DNA of 64,000 nt from Anisodus tanguticus (GCA_034509755.1 CM067543.1:57034653-57098652), one strand, 5' to 3'; positions 45,208-57,808 are shown, counted from the stretch's first letter. Notes: a model not told the origin generated them from the sequence alone. Made by a program: numbers and translations.

Positions 45208-48200
45208 TACACAGGTATTCTACTCAGAAGCACGCCTCAATTACCCGAGATTTAAAGAATTTGGATTTCGATCCTAATGAGAAGTTCTGGACAAGGTTTC
45301 CACCTGAGGGTTCCAAACTCACACCGCACCATCAGGTCCCCGATTTCAAATGGAAAGACTACTGTCCCGTGGTTTTCAAGTATGATCATTATTGTTTAGC
45401 TAATTATTGGTTTTCGGTATTAGCACTATTGCTATGTGGCTGAGCTAACATTTATTAATTGCTGTTTCGTTTTTGTTCATGTTTGTTAGGAATCTTAGGG
45501 AATTGTTTGGAATAGATCCTGCCGAATACATGCTAGCTATATGTGGAAATGATGCACTTAGGGAACTGTCTTCCCCGGGGAAAAGTGGCAGCAGCTTCTA
45601 TTTAACTCATGATGACCAATTTATCATCAAAACTTTGAAAAAGTCCGAAGTTAAGGTCAGTGACTGTGAGCAGCTCAAAACTTTTTAGGCTAGGAAAGAA
45701 GAGAAACAACTATTAGTTACTATTCGAATGGGGCATACTATTTGATAAAACGCTTACACGTTTATTTTACTCTTTAGCAACACATTGCTGCTGTAGAAAA
45801 TAGGATTGTTTTTACTGATTTTCCATGTTGCTCAGGTGCTTATTAGAATGCTTCAAAATTATCATCGACACGTTGGTCAGTACAGAAGCTCATTGGTCAC
45901 AAAGTTTTATGGTGTACATTGTGTTAGAATGGTTGGATGCCAAAAGGTATGTTTTGACATTCCTTTAATGCTAAAAAAATATTTGTATTTCCGGGATTAT
46001 CCTTTATGCAGTTATTTTTGTAGGAGTTCTTACATTTTCTTATTCAATGTATGAACCAGACACGTTTTGTTGTTATGGGGAACATGTTCTACTCTGAACG
46101 TGTGATCCATAAGCGGTTTGATTTAAAGGGATCTTCTTATGGTCGTACAACCGATAAGCCAGGAGGAGAGGCTGATGAGACTACCACGTTTAAGGACCTC
46201 GATCTCAACTTTGTCTTTCAATTGCGACAATCTTGGTTTAAAAAGCTTATAAGGTAATAAATACCTTTGTCCAATTTTCTTTTGTTGTTGTCTTTATAAT
46301 CATAGAACGACCTGACTTTATTCTTGTGGTTCTCAGACAAATTGATATAGATTGTCAGTTTCTGGAAGCTGAGAATATCATGGATTACAGTCTTTTGATC
46401 GGTGTTCATTTCTGCAATTATAGCAACAATAGTGAGATGAATTTGTCACCTTCTGGTAACAATTCTGGAAATCTTTGCACATCCATATTGCAATTAGTAC
46501 ATCTTTTTTTCTGCTTTATAATATACCTTTTGTGCAATTTGGTCAGGCAATGGTGCTGCTCAAGATTCTTGCTTATGTGATGCAGAGAGTCCTGAAAAGG
46601 GACATAGCATAGAGGAATGGTATGTCCTGTGTGATATTCTTCTTCAGTTCCCTAACTTTAAAGGAATTACCTCTATAATAATCCAATCAATAAAAGAATT
46701 CAATAGTTGGAAATGCTGAACATTGGGTAGGCATCCCCTCTTTTGATACCAAAGTGCACTTTGTTTTGCAAGAAGTGTTTGTCTTGTAGTTTCTAATTCT
46801 TCTCTTCATGCTTGGCCAGCGGAAAGGTACAATATGAAATATGCTTAGAGAAAGCTACCTCGGCAATTTGAAGTTTTATTTCATTTTATTTTGCTTCCAT
46901 CTGGAGATGCGGATGCTCAGATGGATGTGTGGTCATACTATGAGAGATATAACTAGGAATGAAGATATACGGGACAAGGTCGGAGTGGCCTCCGTGGAGG
47001 ACAAGATGAGGGAAGCGAGATTGAGATGGTTCGGGCATGTGAAGCGAAGGTGTGAGATGTGCCGGTTAGGAGGTGCGAGAGATTGACGGTCGTAGGAGTC
47101 AGGAGAGGTAGAGGTAGGCCGAGGAAGAGCTGGGGGAGATGATTAGACGGGATATGGCCACACTCTCGTTGACTGAGGATATGACTTTAGATAGGAAGAT
47201 TCGGCGGTTGAGGATTAGGGTAGAAGGGTAATAGGTATTTGAGTTTTGTCGTGCTGTGTGTGAGAGGTGGAGGGCCTCTTCTCCTTTTCTTAGTTGTATT
47301 ATTCTGGTATCGCGTCGATCACTATCTTTATGTGTGTGTTACTATGTTGTATAATTTGTTTTGTCTCTTGATATTTTGTTGTCTTACTTTTCGTGCAACC
47401 ATGCATTGATTACGTTCCTTTTGAGCTGAGGGTCTATCGGAAACAACCTCTCTACCCCGCAAAGGTAGAGTTAAGGTCTGCGTACATCTTACCCTCCCCA
47501 GACTCCACTTGTGGGATTACACTGGGTATGTTGTTATTTTGCTTCCAATCTCACTACGTTCTTGATACTCGCATATGGTCAAGCAGTTTCTTTTGGGCCA
47601 CTGCATTAGTCAACCATCGACTTCTCTTTCTTGTGCATGTAAGCATACTTTTGCTTGTAGTTTCAAAATCCAACGAGCTAGTTTTGGAACCTAAAAAGAC
47701 CATTTGCACATCAAAATGCACCAATTCAAGTGATTGACTGACTTGGATTTAGTTATTCAAATAACCTCTATATGTTATCTCAGTAATTTGGAGCTTGTCT
47801 GTCAATCTTCTGGTAAATTGCTGCTTATGTGGGTTTCCAATAGAATCTTTCTACCTTTATTAAATGCAGTTAAGAAATAGTCATTTGGTTTCTATGTTTG
47901 AACTGTGTGTTAATCTTCTAAACCTTGATTGATTCTCTTGCACGAGTATTTGATCATGGCCTATCAATTCAATACTCTTTAATCTTGAAGTTGAATGATG
48001 AAAAGAATACCGTGTTCAATTTCTTTTACAATGTTAAAGCTTCAACCACGGCTCTTGTGATGTCTCAGGAAGCCTCCTGTAAGTTCAGCAGCAAATGTGC
48101 CTGCAAGGGCGGTGTGCATATCAAGGAATGGAAGTGAGTCAACTTCTGGACAGGGTGGCTATGGGGCCAATAATGCTATCCTTCGTTTGGGCATCATTGA

Positions 48201-48354
48201 CATTCTTCAAGATTATGATATCAGCAAAAGGCTAGAACATGCATACAAGTCATTACAGGTGGATCCCACTTCGATATCTGCTGTTGATCCAAAGCTTTAC
48301 GCTAAAAGATTTTGCGATTTTATAAGTAGAATCTTTAAAGTAGAAGACGGGTAA
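43899..48354 (+). CDS. PIP5K: MORN-repeat phosphatidylinositol-4-phosphate 5-kinase (8 exons)
   Basis: The enzyme phosphorylates PI4P to PI(4,5)P2 at membranes. Exons: 43899-45090, 45215-45379, 45490-45655, 45836-45946, 46060-46253, 46337-46455, 46547-46619, 48069-48354; introns are GT-AG. The product is about 768 residues, the usual plant length. MORN repeats (YEGEW, YEGEF, GNEYIGEW types) occupy about 96-262. A linker with WESDGEAGDITCDI follows, then the kinase domain (about 400-768) with FIIKTLKK (Lys about 500), RFDLKGSSYGR (about 564-574), MDYSLLIG and an activation loop ending DISKRLEHAYKSL. ATG 43899 is the first in frame after an upstream TAA. Exon 1 carries an in-frame 99-bp duplication. 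It also has a frame break near 44972-44975: the linker and kinase frames differ by one missing base in a GGGG run, and without correction the frame stops at 45017. Intron 7 hosts a LINE. Which Arabidopsis PIP5K it matches is not decided. Confidence 0.93.
45173..45202. repeat. (AT)n microsatellite in PIP5K intron 1
   Basis: About fifteen AT dinucleotides lie 12 bp upstream of the exon 2 acceptor, close enough for length changes to affect splicing. Confidence 0.9.
46900..47533 (+). mobile_element. 5'-truncated RTE-type LINE with 14-bp TSD
   Basis: The plus strand carries the last part of the LINE coding region ([30 protein letters not shown]) and its 3' region with gaaacaacctctctac and gtgggattacactgggta, ending in TTG. 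It is flanked by ttattttgcttcca at 46886-46899 and 47534-47547. It lies in PIP5K intron 7, in the same orientation as the gene, and explains much of that intron's 1.4 kb. Confidence 0.9.
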
Positions 48355-49386
48355 GGAACATGAAGATAAGGTATGGTCATTGCGTTTCTGTTTATATTGC
48401 TTTGGCAGCTTATGGAGACTGGCAAGTGAGAAACAAGAAGAGATCGGTAAAGAGTGACTGAATGGTCTAGTAAAGTTGATGCCCAAATTTATTTTATCCC
48501 CTTTTCCCTCTTGCTATCTATGTCAAGGGTGCTTAATCTAGCAAGCTATGTATATATTTTTTCTTTTTTTCTTTTGGTCACTCTAGTTGAGTAGAGTGAA
48601 CATGAAGATTTTGATCGAATGTACAGTAAAGGAAATCTTTTTGGTAGAATTGTAGTTATTGTGTTCTATGATGAAAATCAATGCTTAATTTCTCGTTTAA
48701 TTGTATTATTAGGAATGACTTATGGATTAAGTTGAAGTTGGAGAAGTGAGTTATCTATCATTTGTTAAGAAAGTATATTGGCTCATATTCCGTGTTTGTG
48801 TAATTGGGACTAAGAATATCCAAAAAAATTATACAATATTTGGAAGACCAAAAGAGGATATCATAACTTTTTAGGAGTTTCGTGAACCGGGTGATTCCAC
48901 GTATCAAAATACTTCGGGTTAAAGGACCAAGTTTACACCTACTTTTGACTATGGTTTAAATCATCCTTCGCTGGAAGGGTATGAATGACCCCAAGTATAA
49001 CTTGGTCCTTAACATTAATCATATTACATTCTAGTACTAAACTGCGTCTGAATACATAGCCTTGATAAAACAATTATGCCTCAGGCCCAAACAAGTTGGG
49101 TCGAAATAATCCTACTAGAATTTGTCAGCATAGGTCATGTGATTAAGAGTCAAGAATCTAAGTATCCCCCATGAAAACCAGCAATGTTTCTGTAACAAAA
49201 AGATTGAAAGAGCTGCTCTTAAGTTTATATAATATATACAAGAAATCGAAGAGATTACAAGCTTCTACTTTTACTCTTTTTACTGCCTCACAAAGGAGAT
49301 GCAAACATCATATTACAGCTAAAGTTTACAAATAGCACTATAGTAGTGCAGTATAGCATAACATATTACTAAAAAATCAGATTCAC
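48355..49386. other. Convergent intergenic region, 3' sides of two genes
   Basis: PIP5K (plus) and the lectin kinase (minus) end toward each other here. I see no gene. A cccaaacaagttgggtcg motif, common in nightshade repeats, lies near 49085. Confidence 0.5.
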
Positions 49387-49508
49387 TTATGTTGTTTCGG
49401 ACTCTTCAAAAATACCATCAAAAGTGTGTCGGATCCTTCCAAAACTATGCATTTTTGGAGGATCCAACACGGATGCGACAACATTTTTGGAGGGTTCGAG
49501 CAACATAG
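49387..49508. mobile_element. Fold-back MITE beside the lectin-kinase stop codon
   Basis: The ends ttatgttgtttcggactctt and gagggttcgagcaacatag are imperfect inverted repeats, and the interior contains ggatcc-centred inverted words. It is a relative of the element at 18527-18647. It ends 12 bp from the stop codon of the minus-strand lectin kinase, so it must lie in that gene's 3' UTR. Confidence 0.75.
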
Positions 49509-49520
49509 GATTTACTAGTG

Positions 49521-52153
49521 TTATCTTGGACCCGAGACTTGCTGTGAAGACATATAAGAGAATGAATTGTAAGAGCTACTACTATTACTGCTTAAATTCC
49601 TGTTTTGTTGATGTAACTCAAATACATTAACTTCTTGATCCCCCTCGATAATCGATGCTTCAGTAAACCTTCGGCCATAAAATCGCAGAAAATTGAGTGA
49701 TTGAACCTGTGGTTCACCCAAAGGCAACACACCTTCTAACATGCCAACAACGTTGGCCATCGTTGGTCTCAGAGTTGGCTCTTGATGCAAACAACACAAA
49801 GCTACGCGTACTAGCTTCTGGACTTCCTCACTTTTGACACGCCCCAGAACCCGCGGATCCACAAGCTCCATATACTTTTTCTGTAAATGCATTTCCAATG
49901 CGAATAATGGGAAGTAGATTGGCTGATTCGCTGAGCCAAGTGATGATGGAGAAAGCCTATTCCTCTCACTACTATCGCTTTCAGAAGTAGTGACGTTCGG
50001 TGGTTGGAACGAGGAGTTTTTCTTCCCTCGTACTATTTCTAGTAACAGCATGCCGTAGCTGTAGACATCTGATTTCTCCGTTATGGCTGAGCTAGTTAGC
50101 CATTCGGGGGCTAAGTAGCCTCGAGTTCCTCTCATCGTGGTAAACCAACTTGATTGTTCGGGATTCAGAAGCTTGGAAAGCCCAAAATCTGATATCTTTA
50201 CTTGCAGGTTGTCGTGGAGGAGTATGTTTTCTGGCTTAACGTCGCAATGTATGATCTTGTGCTCACAACCACCATGCAGATAAGCGAGCCCACGTGCTGT
50301 TCCAAGCGCAATATCAAATCTTTTAAGCCAATCTAAGGCAGGTCCGTTCCCAAAAAGGGTACGATCCAACGAGCCTCGATTCATATATTCATACACTAGA
50401 AACCTTTCTCCCCTATGTGCACCAAATCCTTTCAAACTGACCAAATTAACATGGTGAACTCTCCCAATAATCGCGATCTCCGTGCAAAACTCCTCTTCCC
50501 ATGAGCCCCGAGACAATTCATTTTCTTGACAGCAACTACTGATCCATCAGAAACAGTACCTTTATATACTGTTCCGAATCCACCCGAACCAATTTGAGTT
50601 CTAAAATCTTCCGTGGCTACCCGAATCTCCTCATTATCAAATTTCACAGGCAACCCCAGTATGAAAATATTATCAAACTCAGCAGACGAAGAAGAATCCG
50701 CCCGACCAAACTTTTTCCCTGAATTTCCCAACAATTTTTTTCTTCTCACCAACCATATTATCCCAGCCGTTACCACAATGATAAACAGAACCCCAGAAGA
50801 AGGAAGTAAAACCAAAGCAACGACGGGGAATCTAGACTTATCATCACCTGAGTTATCATTCGGATCAAATGAGGACGGTTTAGAAAAGACCTTAATGTAT
50901 CCCAATCTATCAGAATCCGAGCCCCTCAAAATCGAACCAAGAATATTTTCGATCATATAACATGAACCTGACGACTGATCATGAAAAACACCCAAGCAAG
51001 AACAGTTTTTAGAACAAAAATCTTGACAAACAGATAAATTAACACCATGCATTTTGGCCTCAGTAAAATCATTAGCAAAATAGTCCATACCATTCTCTAG
51101 CCTCAAGTACGAAACACGATTTCCCAATTCAGTAATGTTCGCATTCAAAGATGCATTACAAGAAACTGGCATTACTAAATTTCTATCAGTTGGAGCACAA
51201 CTACCATTTACCTCAGAACTAATACGAAATCCTGGTGGACAAGAACATCTTCCCCCACAGCAAACTCCGAGCTTCTTGCAAGTGAAAGCAACGCGACAAC
51301 TATCAGAAGGAACGTTAAATTCAGACAACCAATTTCGCTCACTAAATCGTTTGACACTGAAATGTCCATTATCTTCCAGTTTAGCAATCCTAAAATCAGG
51401 AGATTTCAGCTCTTCCAAAACCACCTGGATCGCTATATCCGTTCCATTAGCCCCCAAAAGAAACAATCCATTACTCTTTATCGTCATATACTCCACTGGA
51501 GTATTTGTATCCCGAAAAGCTTTGGCCTCCATAGTTAACTTCCAGTAAGTCATCTCATTCCACTTTAACATTGCATCATTGTCTGCCACGAAGAAGTCAT
51601 AGTCTCCTTCTGCAAGTTCATCTTCTTTCACGGAACTAATCAACGATTTCCTTATAGGTAATCGTTGGCCTAAAACAACCGTATCTGTTGGAAAATCAAA
51701 ACTTTCCCACACGGTACTATTGAGATCATCGACCAATACCAAGTTTCCGGTTTCAAGAAGCTGCAGAGAAGTAGTACTAGTATTTCGCGAATGAAATGGC
51801 TTTGTTGACCAAATGGGGTCACCTGAATCATCAAAAAGAGCTAGGCCACCGACAGATAGGCGTAGCTCAGCTGAATCAGAGACAGGTAAATTTCGATTTG
51901 CGGACCAAACAACGACATGGGAGTCAGAGTGTATGATGACAAAGTAGTAGGATCTTTCTTGGGACTTTATGTTTGTGATTGCTGCTTTGAAAGTTCCATT
52001 TGGTGATGACAAGAAAGCTCCAGAAGTATCAACGAAGTTGAGAAATGAAGCAGTGAAATTTGGAGTTAATGGTTGATAAGAAAGAGGACCACAGTGTACA
52101 AGTAAACAGGATAACAAAAGGGTGACAATGAATAAGATGAAAGAAAATCCCAT
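49521..52153 (-). CDS. G-type lectin S-receptor-like serine/threonine kinase (intronless)
   Basis: This is a plasma-membrane receptor kinase; the ligand is unknown. The 877-residue product (after frame repair) has a signal peptide (1-21) and a bulb-type lectin domain (about 45-165, with VVVWSANRNLPV and STVWESFDFPTDT). A Cys-rich segment (CCGGRCSCPPGF) and a PAN-like Cys pattern follow. A transmembrane helix (about 444-467, LLPSSGVLFIIVVTAGIIWL) precedes RRKK. The kinase domain has IGSGGFGTVYKG, VAVKK, HCDVKPENILL (about 635) and DFGLSKLL. The residue before Asp in the catalytic loop is Cys, so it is a non-RD kinase, the type common among immune receptors. The layout and lack of introns resemble Arabidopsis At5g35370. 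A one-base frame break near 50489-50498 (AGGAG where AGGGAG is expected) splits the kinase domain between VAVKK and EFCTEI. It is convergent with PIP5K. Confidence 0.92.
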
Positions 52154-54329
52154 ACCCTTGAGATATTACAGTAAGGAAAATTATAGAGTTAAGAACAGTT
52201 GACTTAAAGAAAAATGGCTTGAAATCAGCAGTTTTTGCACCAAATTAACCACTTCTTGTTGCATTCCTTTCTTTATTCCGTCTCCTTATTTGGTAGGTAA
52301 AGTGGTTTGTAGGCCACTTTACCTATTTGACAATGAGAACAGATTATGAATCGGAGCAACAAAGAGCTGAATCTCAATTGATCGTGGTAGCAAAGTTGCT
52401 CAATCAAATGGATTTTTTCTTAAAAGGAATTGGAGCAACAAAGAGCTGAATCTCAACTGGTTGTGGTATCGAGATCAATATGTAACTTACAATCTCAATG
52501 AATAGTGGCAGCAGCAATGCTACTGTGTCACTTAAAATTTGACAAGATGAATGAAACTTTTTTTAATATGAATTGGAGCGACAAAAAAGCTGAACCTTAA
52601 ATGATCATGGTAGCAAAGTCAAACTTTTACAAGTCCACTTAGAATTCGAGTGGATAGTAGCAACAAGGTCACTCCGTCACTTACAATACCTTGTCACCTA
52701 TAAAAGAAAGGAACTTTGGTTTTTATTTTTGAGTTTATGAAATTAGATTTGACTTTGGTGCTTCTTCAAAGGTACGGCTATAATTTCTTAGATTGAAGGT
52801 TTTGCAGAAAGTTTAAGATATCTATCTTTCTTTGATTTGTTCACCATTATTTTTTTTATATGCAGCTTCGTTTGGTTAAGTTGTTGCTTAACCTGGACTA
52901 TTACTTGAGATAGTATCAACACTATTATTATTAAATCGCGGAATGTGAATAAATGACCAGAATTTAATAACAGATCAACTGATATCACCTACAAGTTCGT
53001 ATTCCAAAAGAGAGCAAAGTGACTCCACCTGTATTCAAACTCATGCTACAGCCTCCAGTTGAATTTTAAGTTTTAACCTTTTTGCCATTCAGCTATGTAC
53101 CGGGGACTGATTTGTTCACCATTATTAGCGGAGTATGTCTAAATGTTAGTAACAGGTAGTTGTTGAGGATGGTGACTGTGATGTTAGTTGAAATCTTGAA
53201 GTTTGTGTTAGGTGGTTTTCCTTTTTTTCTCCGCGTTGACTATCTGTACTGTATGCAGGCGGCGCCATAGTCAATGATTGAGTGGCCCCATTTCATTTAA
53301 TTAAGCTATCCAAAAATAGAGCTAGTACTAGAATAATCTTTTTTCCTAAAACTATTCGGTATTTGAAATTTACAGCCCCACTAATTCAGATTGGAATCGA
53401 ATACTAGTAACTATGGGCTAAAACGATTTAGTAGTGGATTCAGGATTTAATGTTTACCGGTTGTTTTGACGATTCATTATTTATCATTGGACCCCTAACG
53501 CATTTATGCTACTTTGGTTCACAACTTATTATATATATTTACTCAGTTAATTTATTAACACATATATAAGATTTGGACTAAAACTATTGAATTCTGTCGA
53601 ACTTGTATAACGAAATAGATATCTGCTCCTACCTATTGAGAAGTTCTTTATTTTTCAAGGTTCGAACTCGAGAAGCCTAATTGATAGTAAAATGGTCTCG
53701 AACATTCGCCACATCCCTCGGTGGTTACTAGACTAATATATACATATCACTAAGATGGGTGTATTCATGTTCGAACTCGAAACTTATAGTTAAAGATAGT
53801 TCGAACTCGAAAACTATAGTTAAGGATGAAGAAATAATATTTGGATGAAGGAATAATCTTTGGTGGTAAGACATTTGATACATATCACAAATACCCTTAA
53901 AATTTGTAATATTGAACTTAATATTTTTATGAACATAAGAGAGTATCATTAGGGATAAAACATCAAAGTTTAAATAAAGAATTTTTTAATATAAAATTTT
54001 GTTATTTTTCGACACATATTAAAAAAGGAAAGATGTCTTGTAAAATGGAATAAAAGGGCATTTGAAATAAAAGCTCCGTTGGATCTCACTCTGTTTTAAG
54101 CACAAAGAATCAATTACAGGCATACTTTCTAAATAAAAATGACGGCATCCTCTGAGAAGGGAGTTACAACTTACAACAACTTTCTTTATTTATTATGCAT
54201 TTTTTAAATTATAATAATAATAATATTAATATATTCTTATCATTATCGTTATTATTAGTACAACCAGTAGTATTTTTCTTTCATATACTTACTCTTATTA
54301 CTGTATTTTTTTAATATATATTATACTAT
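52154..54329. other. Upstream region of the lectin kinase, gene-free
   Basis: The part next to 52153 should hold the promoter and leader of the minus-strand kinase. A ggagcaacaaagagctgaat word is repeated near 52353, 52432 and, diverged, 52574. A short duplication of gttcgaactcgaaa occurs at 53770-53812. No gene is supported. Confidence 0.5.
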
Positions 54330-54378
54330 TAAACCCCACTTTGTGGGACTACTACATTGACTATGTTGTTGTAGTATT
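54330..54378 (+). mobile_element. LINE 3'-end remnant
   Basis: An aaaccccactttgtgggact segment followed by tatgttgttgtag matches the extreme 3' end of the RTE-type LINEs of the window, with changes. Confidence 0.55.
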
Positions 54379-54407
54379 ATACCACTGAAAGATTATCACT
54401 CGACTAT

Positions 54408-57400
54408 TGTGGAGTCAAGAAATTATATAAGAAGATAAAACATCATCACACTTAGAAATTTAAACCTACACGTTTTAGGGCGAAATTCGTATAAGACAAC
54501 TTGTATGAATTATGGTGAGATACGTGGAGTATAATGCTAAGTCAGACCCATGTCAGTTTACAACACTCCCGGTTTGATATGCATGGTGTCGGGAGCGACA
54601 TGAATCACACTTAGAAATTTAAACCTACATGTATAGGGCGAAATTCGTATAAGACAGTTGTACGAATTATGGTGAGACACGTGGAGTATAATATTGAGTC
54701 AGACCCACGTCAGTTTACAGGACTCCCGATTTGTTATGCATGGTACCGGGAGCGACATGAGCAAAACTGATACCGGTATTAAAGAAGGCTAAGAGTTGTT
54801 TGCATCATAACGGACGACCGTTACTGAAACCGGTTCTACGACTTCCGATAATTCTTTTAATAACATTTATTGAGAGATTGATTGTCCAATTACTACAACA
54901 TTCATTCTCCTGCATTTATGAGGGCATATTTCGTAGGTTGTGTACCCGCGTAGCTCATGTATAAATATGACACATTATTGCATTGTAAATCATCAGATTC
55001 TGGCTATCACAATTTACTTATTGATATTTTCTTGATTTATGTGCTTTCATACAAATCACCGTCATTTTTGCTCATAAGCTATCACGAGGCTAACTATTAC
55101 ATACTTTGTCTTGTTATTATTCATCTTATATGTGTCATTTGAGATCCTCGTGTCCTTGATCATGTATATAAATTCAACTGTACATTTTTCGGGTAAACAT
55201 TTTGGCGCTCACCGTGGGGCATGGACAATGGTGGTGTCACAAGTGACCCCTCTACTAATTTACTTCTTTCTTTAAGTCTTTTTGTTTGTTCAGATCAGAT
55301 AGGATGGCAGGACTAGGTGACAACAACCGTAACATCGGGGGCAACACTGGCAATCTGGGGCCAGATGACGTGACGACCAGAGACTTGATGCGTACAGACG
55401 GTGTCACCCCCGAGGACGGTCAGACTCAACATGGGGATGATCCCACGGATGAAACACCCAAAGAAGCCATACAAAATCTTCGAGCGCAGAATGCGGCGAT
55501 AAGCAAAGAGCTAGAGCGTACGAAGCAGTTTCAAGAGGAGTTCATGTCCAGAAATGCTGGTAGTACTCCGATAGGGGAACCGGTTCCTCCACAAAATACA
55601 CATAGAGAAACCGATGATGGTCGAAGCAGAACCGATGATAACTGAGGTAGATATGCAAATGGTGGTTCAGAATGTGAGGTCCCTGAAAACTCGTTCCAGG
55701 AGAAGGTCCTGAAATTCATGAAGGACATGACCAGCAAAGTTGATACCAATGCAGATAAGGCAGAGAAAAATGCCCAGGAATTACGGCGCTAATTCAGTCA
55801 AATATCAGGGGCTCCGCCCGTGGCTGACGATCCGGATGCGAAGAAGTATATTCAATAATAGTATAAGCCAGAGGCTGCGCCCGAATTAATACCCAAAATG
55901 TTCAAAATGCCTTTTGTAGCCAGTTATGATGGGACTACCGATCCCCAAGAGCATATCATGGCATATACTATGGCCATAAAGGGGAACGATCTACAAGAAT
56001 ACGAGATAAAATCGATTTTGATTAAAAAGTTTAATGAGACACTTACTAAAGGAGTTCTGACATGGTATTCACAACTTCCCGAGCATTCGATCGGCTCATT
56101 CGCCCAACTCGCAGACATGTTCATAAAGGCTCATGCAGGGGCCCGAAAGGTGAAATCACGTAAGGTGGATATCTTCCGCATTGCGCAAGGAGAATAAGAA
56201 CTCATTAGGAACTTTGTTACATGATTCCAGAAGGAGAAAATGTTGTTACCAGCGATCCCAGACGAATGGGTTACAGAGGCTTTCACGAAAGGGTTTAATC
56301 TGGCAGGCTCAGATGCCTCCCGAAAGCTCAAAGAAAATCTATTGGAGTTTCAGGCTACCACTGGGGAAGACGTGCACAACCGGTATGAGTCCAAAATCCG
56401 GATTGAGGATGATATGCGTGGAGCTAAGGCCGGTAGCATCTTCACAAAGGCGGAGAAAGGGAATTCCTCGAAGAACCGATATCAATCTTATCCTCCAACC
56501 GGAAAGCAATGAGAGGGACAAAGTTTCCACTTGTTTGATAAATCAAATAACAAATAGGATTCCGGATGAAACAATCAGGGATCGGTAAATTATGAGAAAA
56601 ACAACTCATCCAAGGGTACCAGATATCCAAAATTATCCGAATACAACTTCAGCATCGATGAAGATCAGATGGTGGCGGTATTGAGGATGCATCCGGCGTC
56701 TCGACCTCCGAAACCATTATAGTCTGATCCAAGTAAAAGAGATCATTCCGTCTGGTGCGATTTCCATAGTACTCACGGATATAAGACTATGGACGGCATA
56801 CATATGCGAGAAGAAATGACATAAATGCTAAGCAGGGGCCATCTCCGGGAGTATTTGAGTGAAAGAGCTCGGAATAATTATGAGCGGGGACTACCCGCAG
56901 AAGGAAAGTCTAAACCAGTTGCACCGCCTCATGTTATAAATATGATTTATGGTGGATCAATGATTGCCGCTACATCATTCACGGCGGCTAAAAAGACGAA
57001 AATCTCTATGACCGTGGAGCCAAGAAATTATATAAGAAGATAAAACATTATCACACTTAGAAATTTAAACCTACATGTTTTAGGGCGAAATTCGTATAAG
57101 GCAGTTGTACGAGTTATGGTGAGACACGTGGAGTATAATGCTGAGTCAGACCCATGTCAGCTTACAACACTCCCAGTTTGATATGCATGGTGGCGGGAGC
57201 GACATGAGTCACACTTAGAAATTTAAACCTACATGTATATGGCAAAATTCGTATAAGGGTGAGACACGTGGAGTATAATATTGAGTCAGACCCACGTTAG
57301 TTTACATGACTCCCGATTTGATATGCATGGTACCGGGAGCGACATGAGCAAATCCGATACCGGTATTAAAGAAGGCTAAGAGTCGTTTGCATCATAACGG

Positions 57401-57808
57401 ACGGTCGTTACTGAAACCGATCCTACGACTTCCGACAATCCTTTTAAAAACATTTATTGAGAGATTGATTGTTCAATTACTACAACATTCATTCTCCTGC
57501 ATTTATAATGGCATATTTCGTGGGTTGTGTACCCGCGTAGCTAATGTATAAATAGGACACATTATTGCATTGTAAATCATCAGATTCTGGCTTTCACAAT
57601 TTACTTATTGATATTTTATTGATTATGTGCTTTCATACAAATCACTGTCATTTTTGCTCAGAAGCTATCACGAGGCTCAGGCTAACTATTGCTTACTTTG
57701 TCTTGTTATTATTTATCTTAAGTATAATTATTATTTAACGTGTCACTTGAGATCCACATGTCATTGACCACGTATACAAATTCAATTGTAGCATTTTTCG
57801 GGTAAACA
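54408..57808 (+). mobile_element. Non-autonomous Ty3/gypsy-like element carrying only gag
   Basis: Two similar LTRs (54408-55199 and 57013-57808) flank a gag-like region. Each LTR starts near gtggag(t/c)caagaaattat and ends ttttcgggtaaaca. Directly after the first LTR stands TTTGGCGCTCACCGTGGGGC, a typical primer-binding site. Inside, only a broken gag is found. There is no protease, reverse transcriptase or integrase, and no room for them (1.8 kb between LTRs). Each LTR contains a ~159-bp internal tandem duplication (starts 54447 and 54606; 57052 and 57210). The flanks do not give a matching target-site duplication. The element probably depended on a full-length relative for movement. Confidence 0.8.
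55304..56900 (+). pseudogene. Retrotransposon gag, frame-broken
   Basis: The frame begins MAGLGDNNRN, with a Gln/Glu-rich segment and KEAIQNLRAQNAAISKELER (coiled-coil-like). After breaks it continues with MPFVASYDGTTDPQEHIMAY, LTWYSQLP and FNLAGSDASRKLKENL, a retrotransposon gag fold. In-frame stops occur near 55643, 55790, 55857 and 56195. The zinc-knuckle region is not seen. Confidence 0.75.

Noticed and set aside
46620..48068. PIP5K regarded as a pseudogene broken by a LINE
   Set aside because: The LINE lies wholly within an intron. Exon 7 (ending 46619) and exon 8 (from 48069) join in phase to give EEWKPPVSS.
51135..51548. 137-codon plus-strand open frame
   Set aside because: It is the antisense shadow of the lectin-kinase ectodomain.
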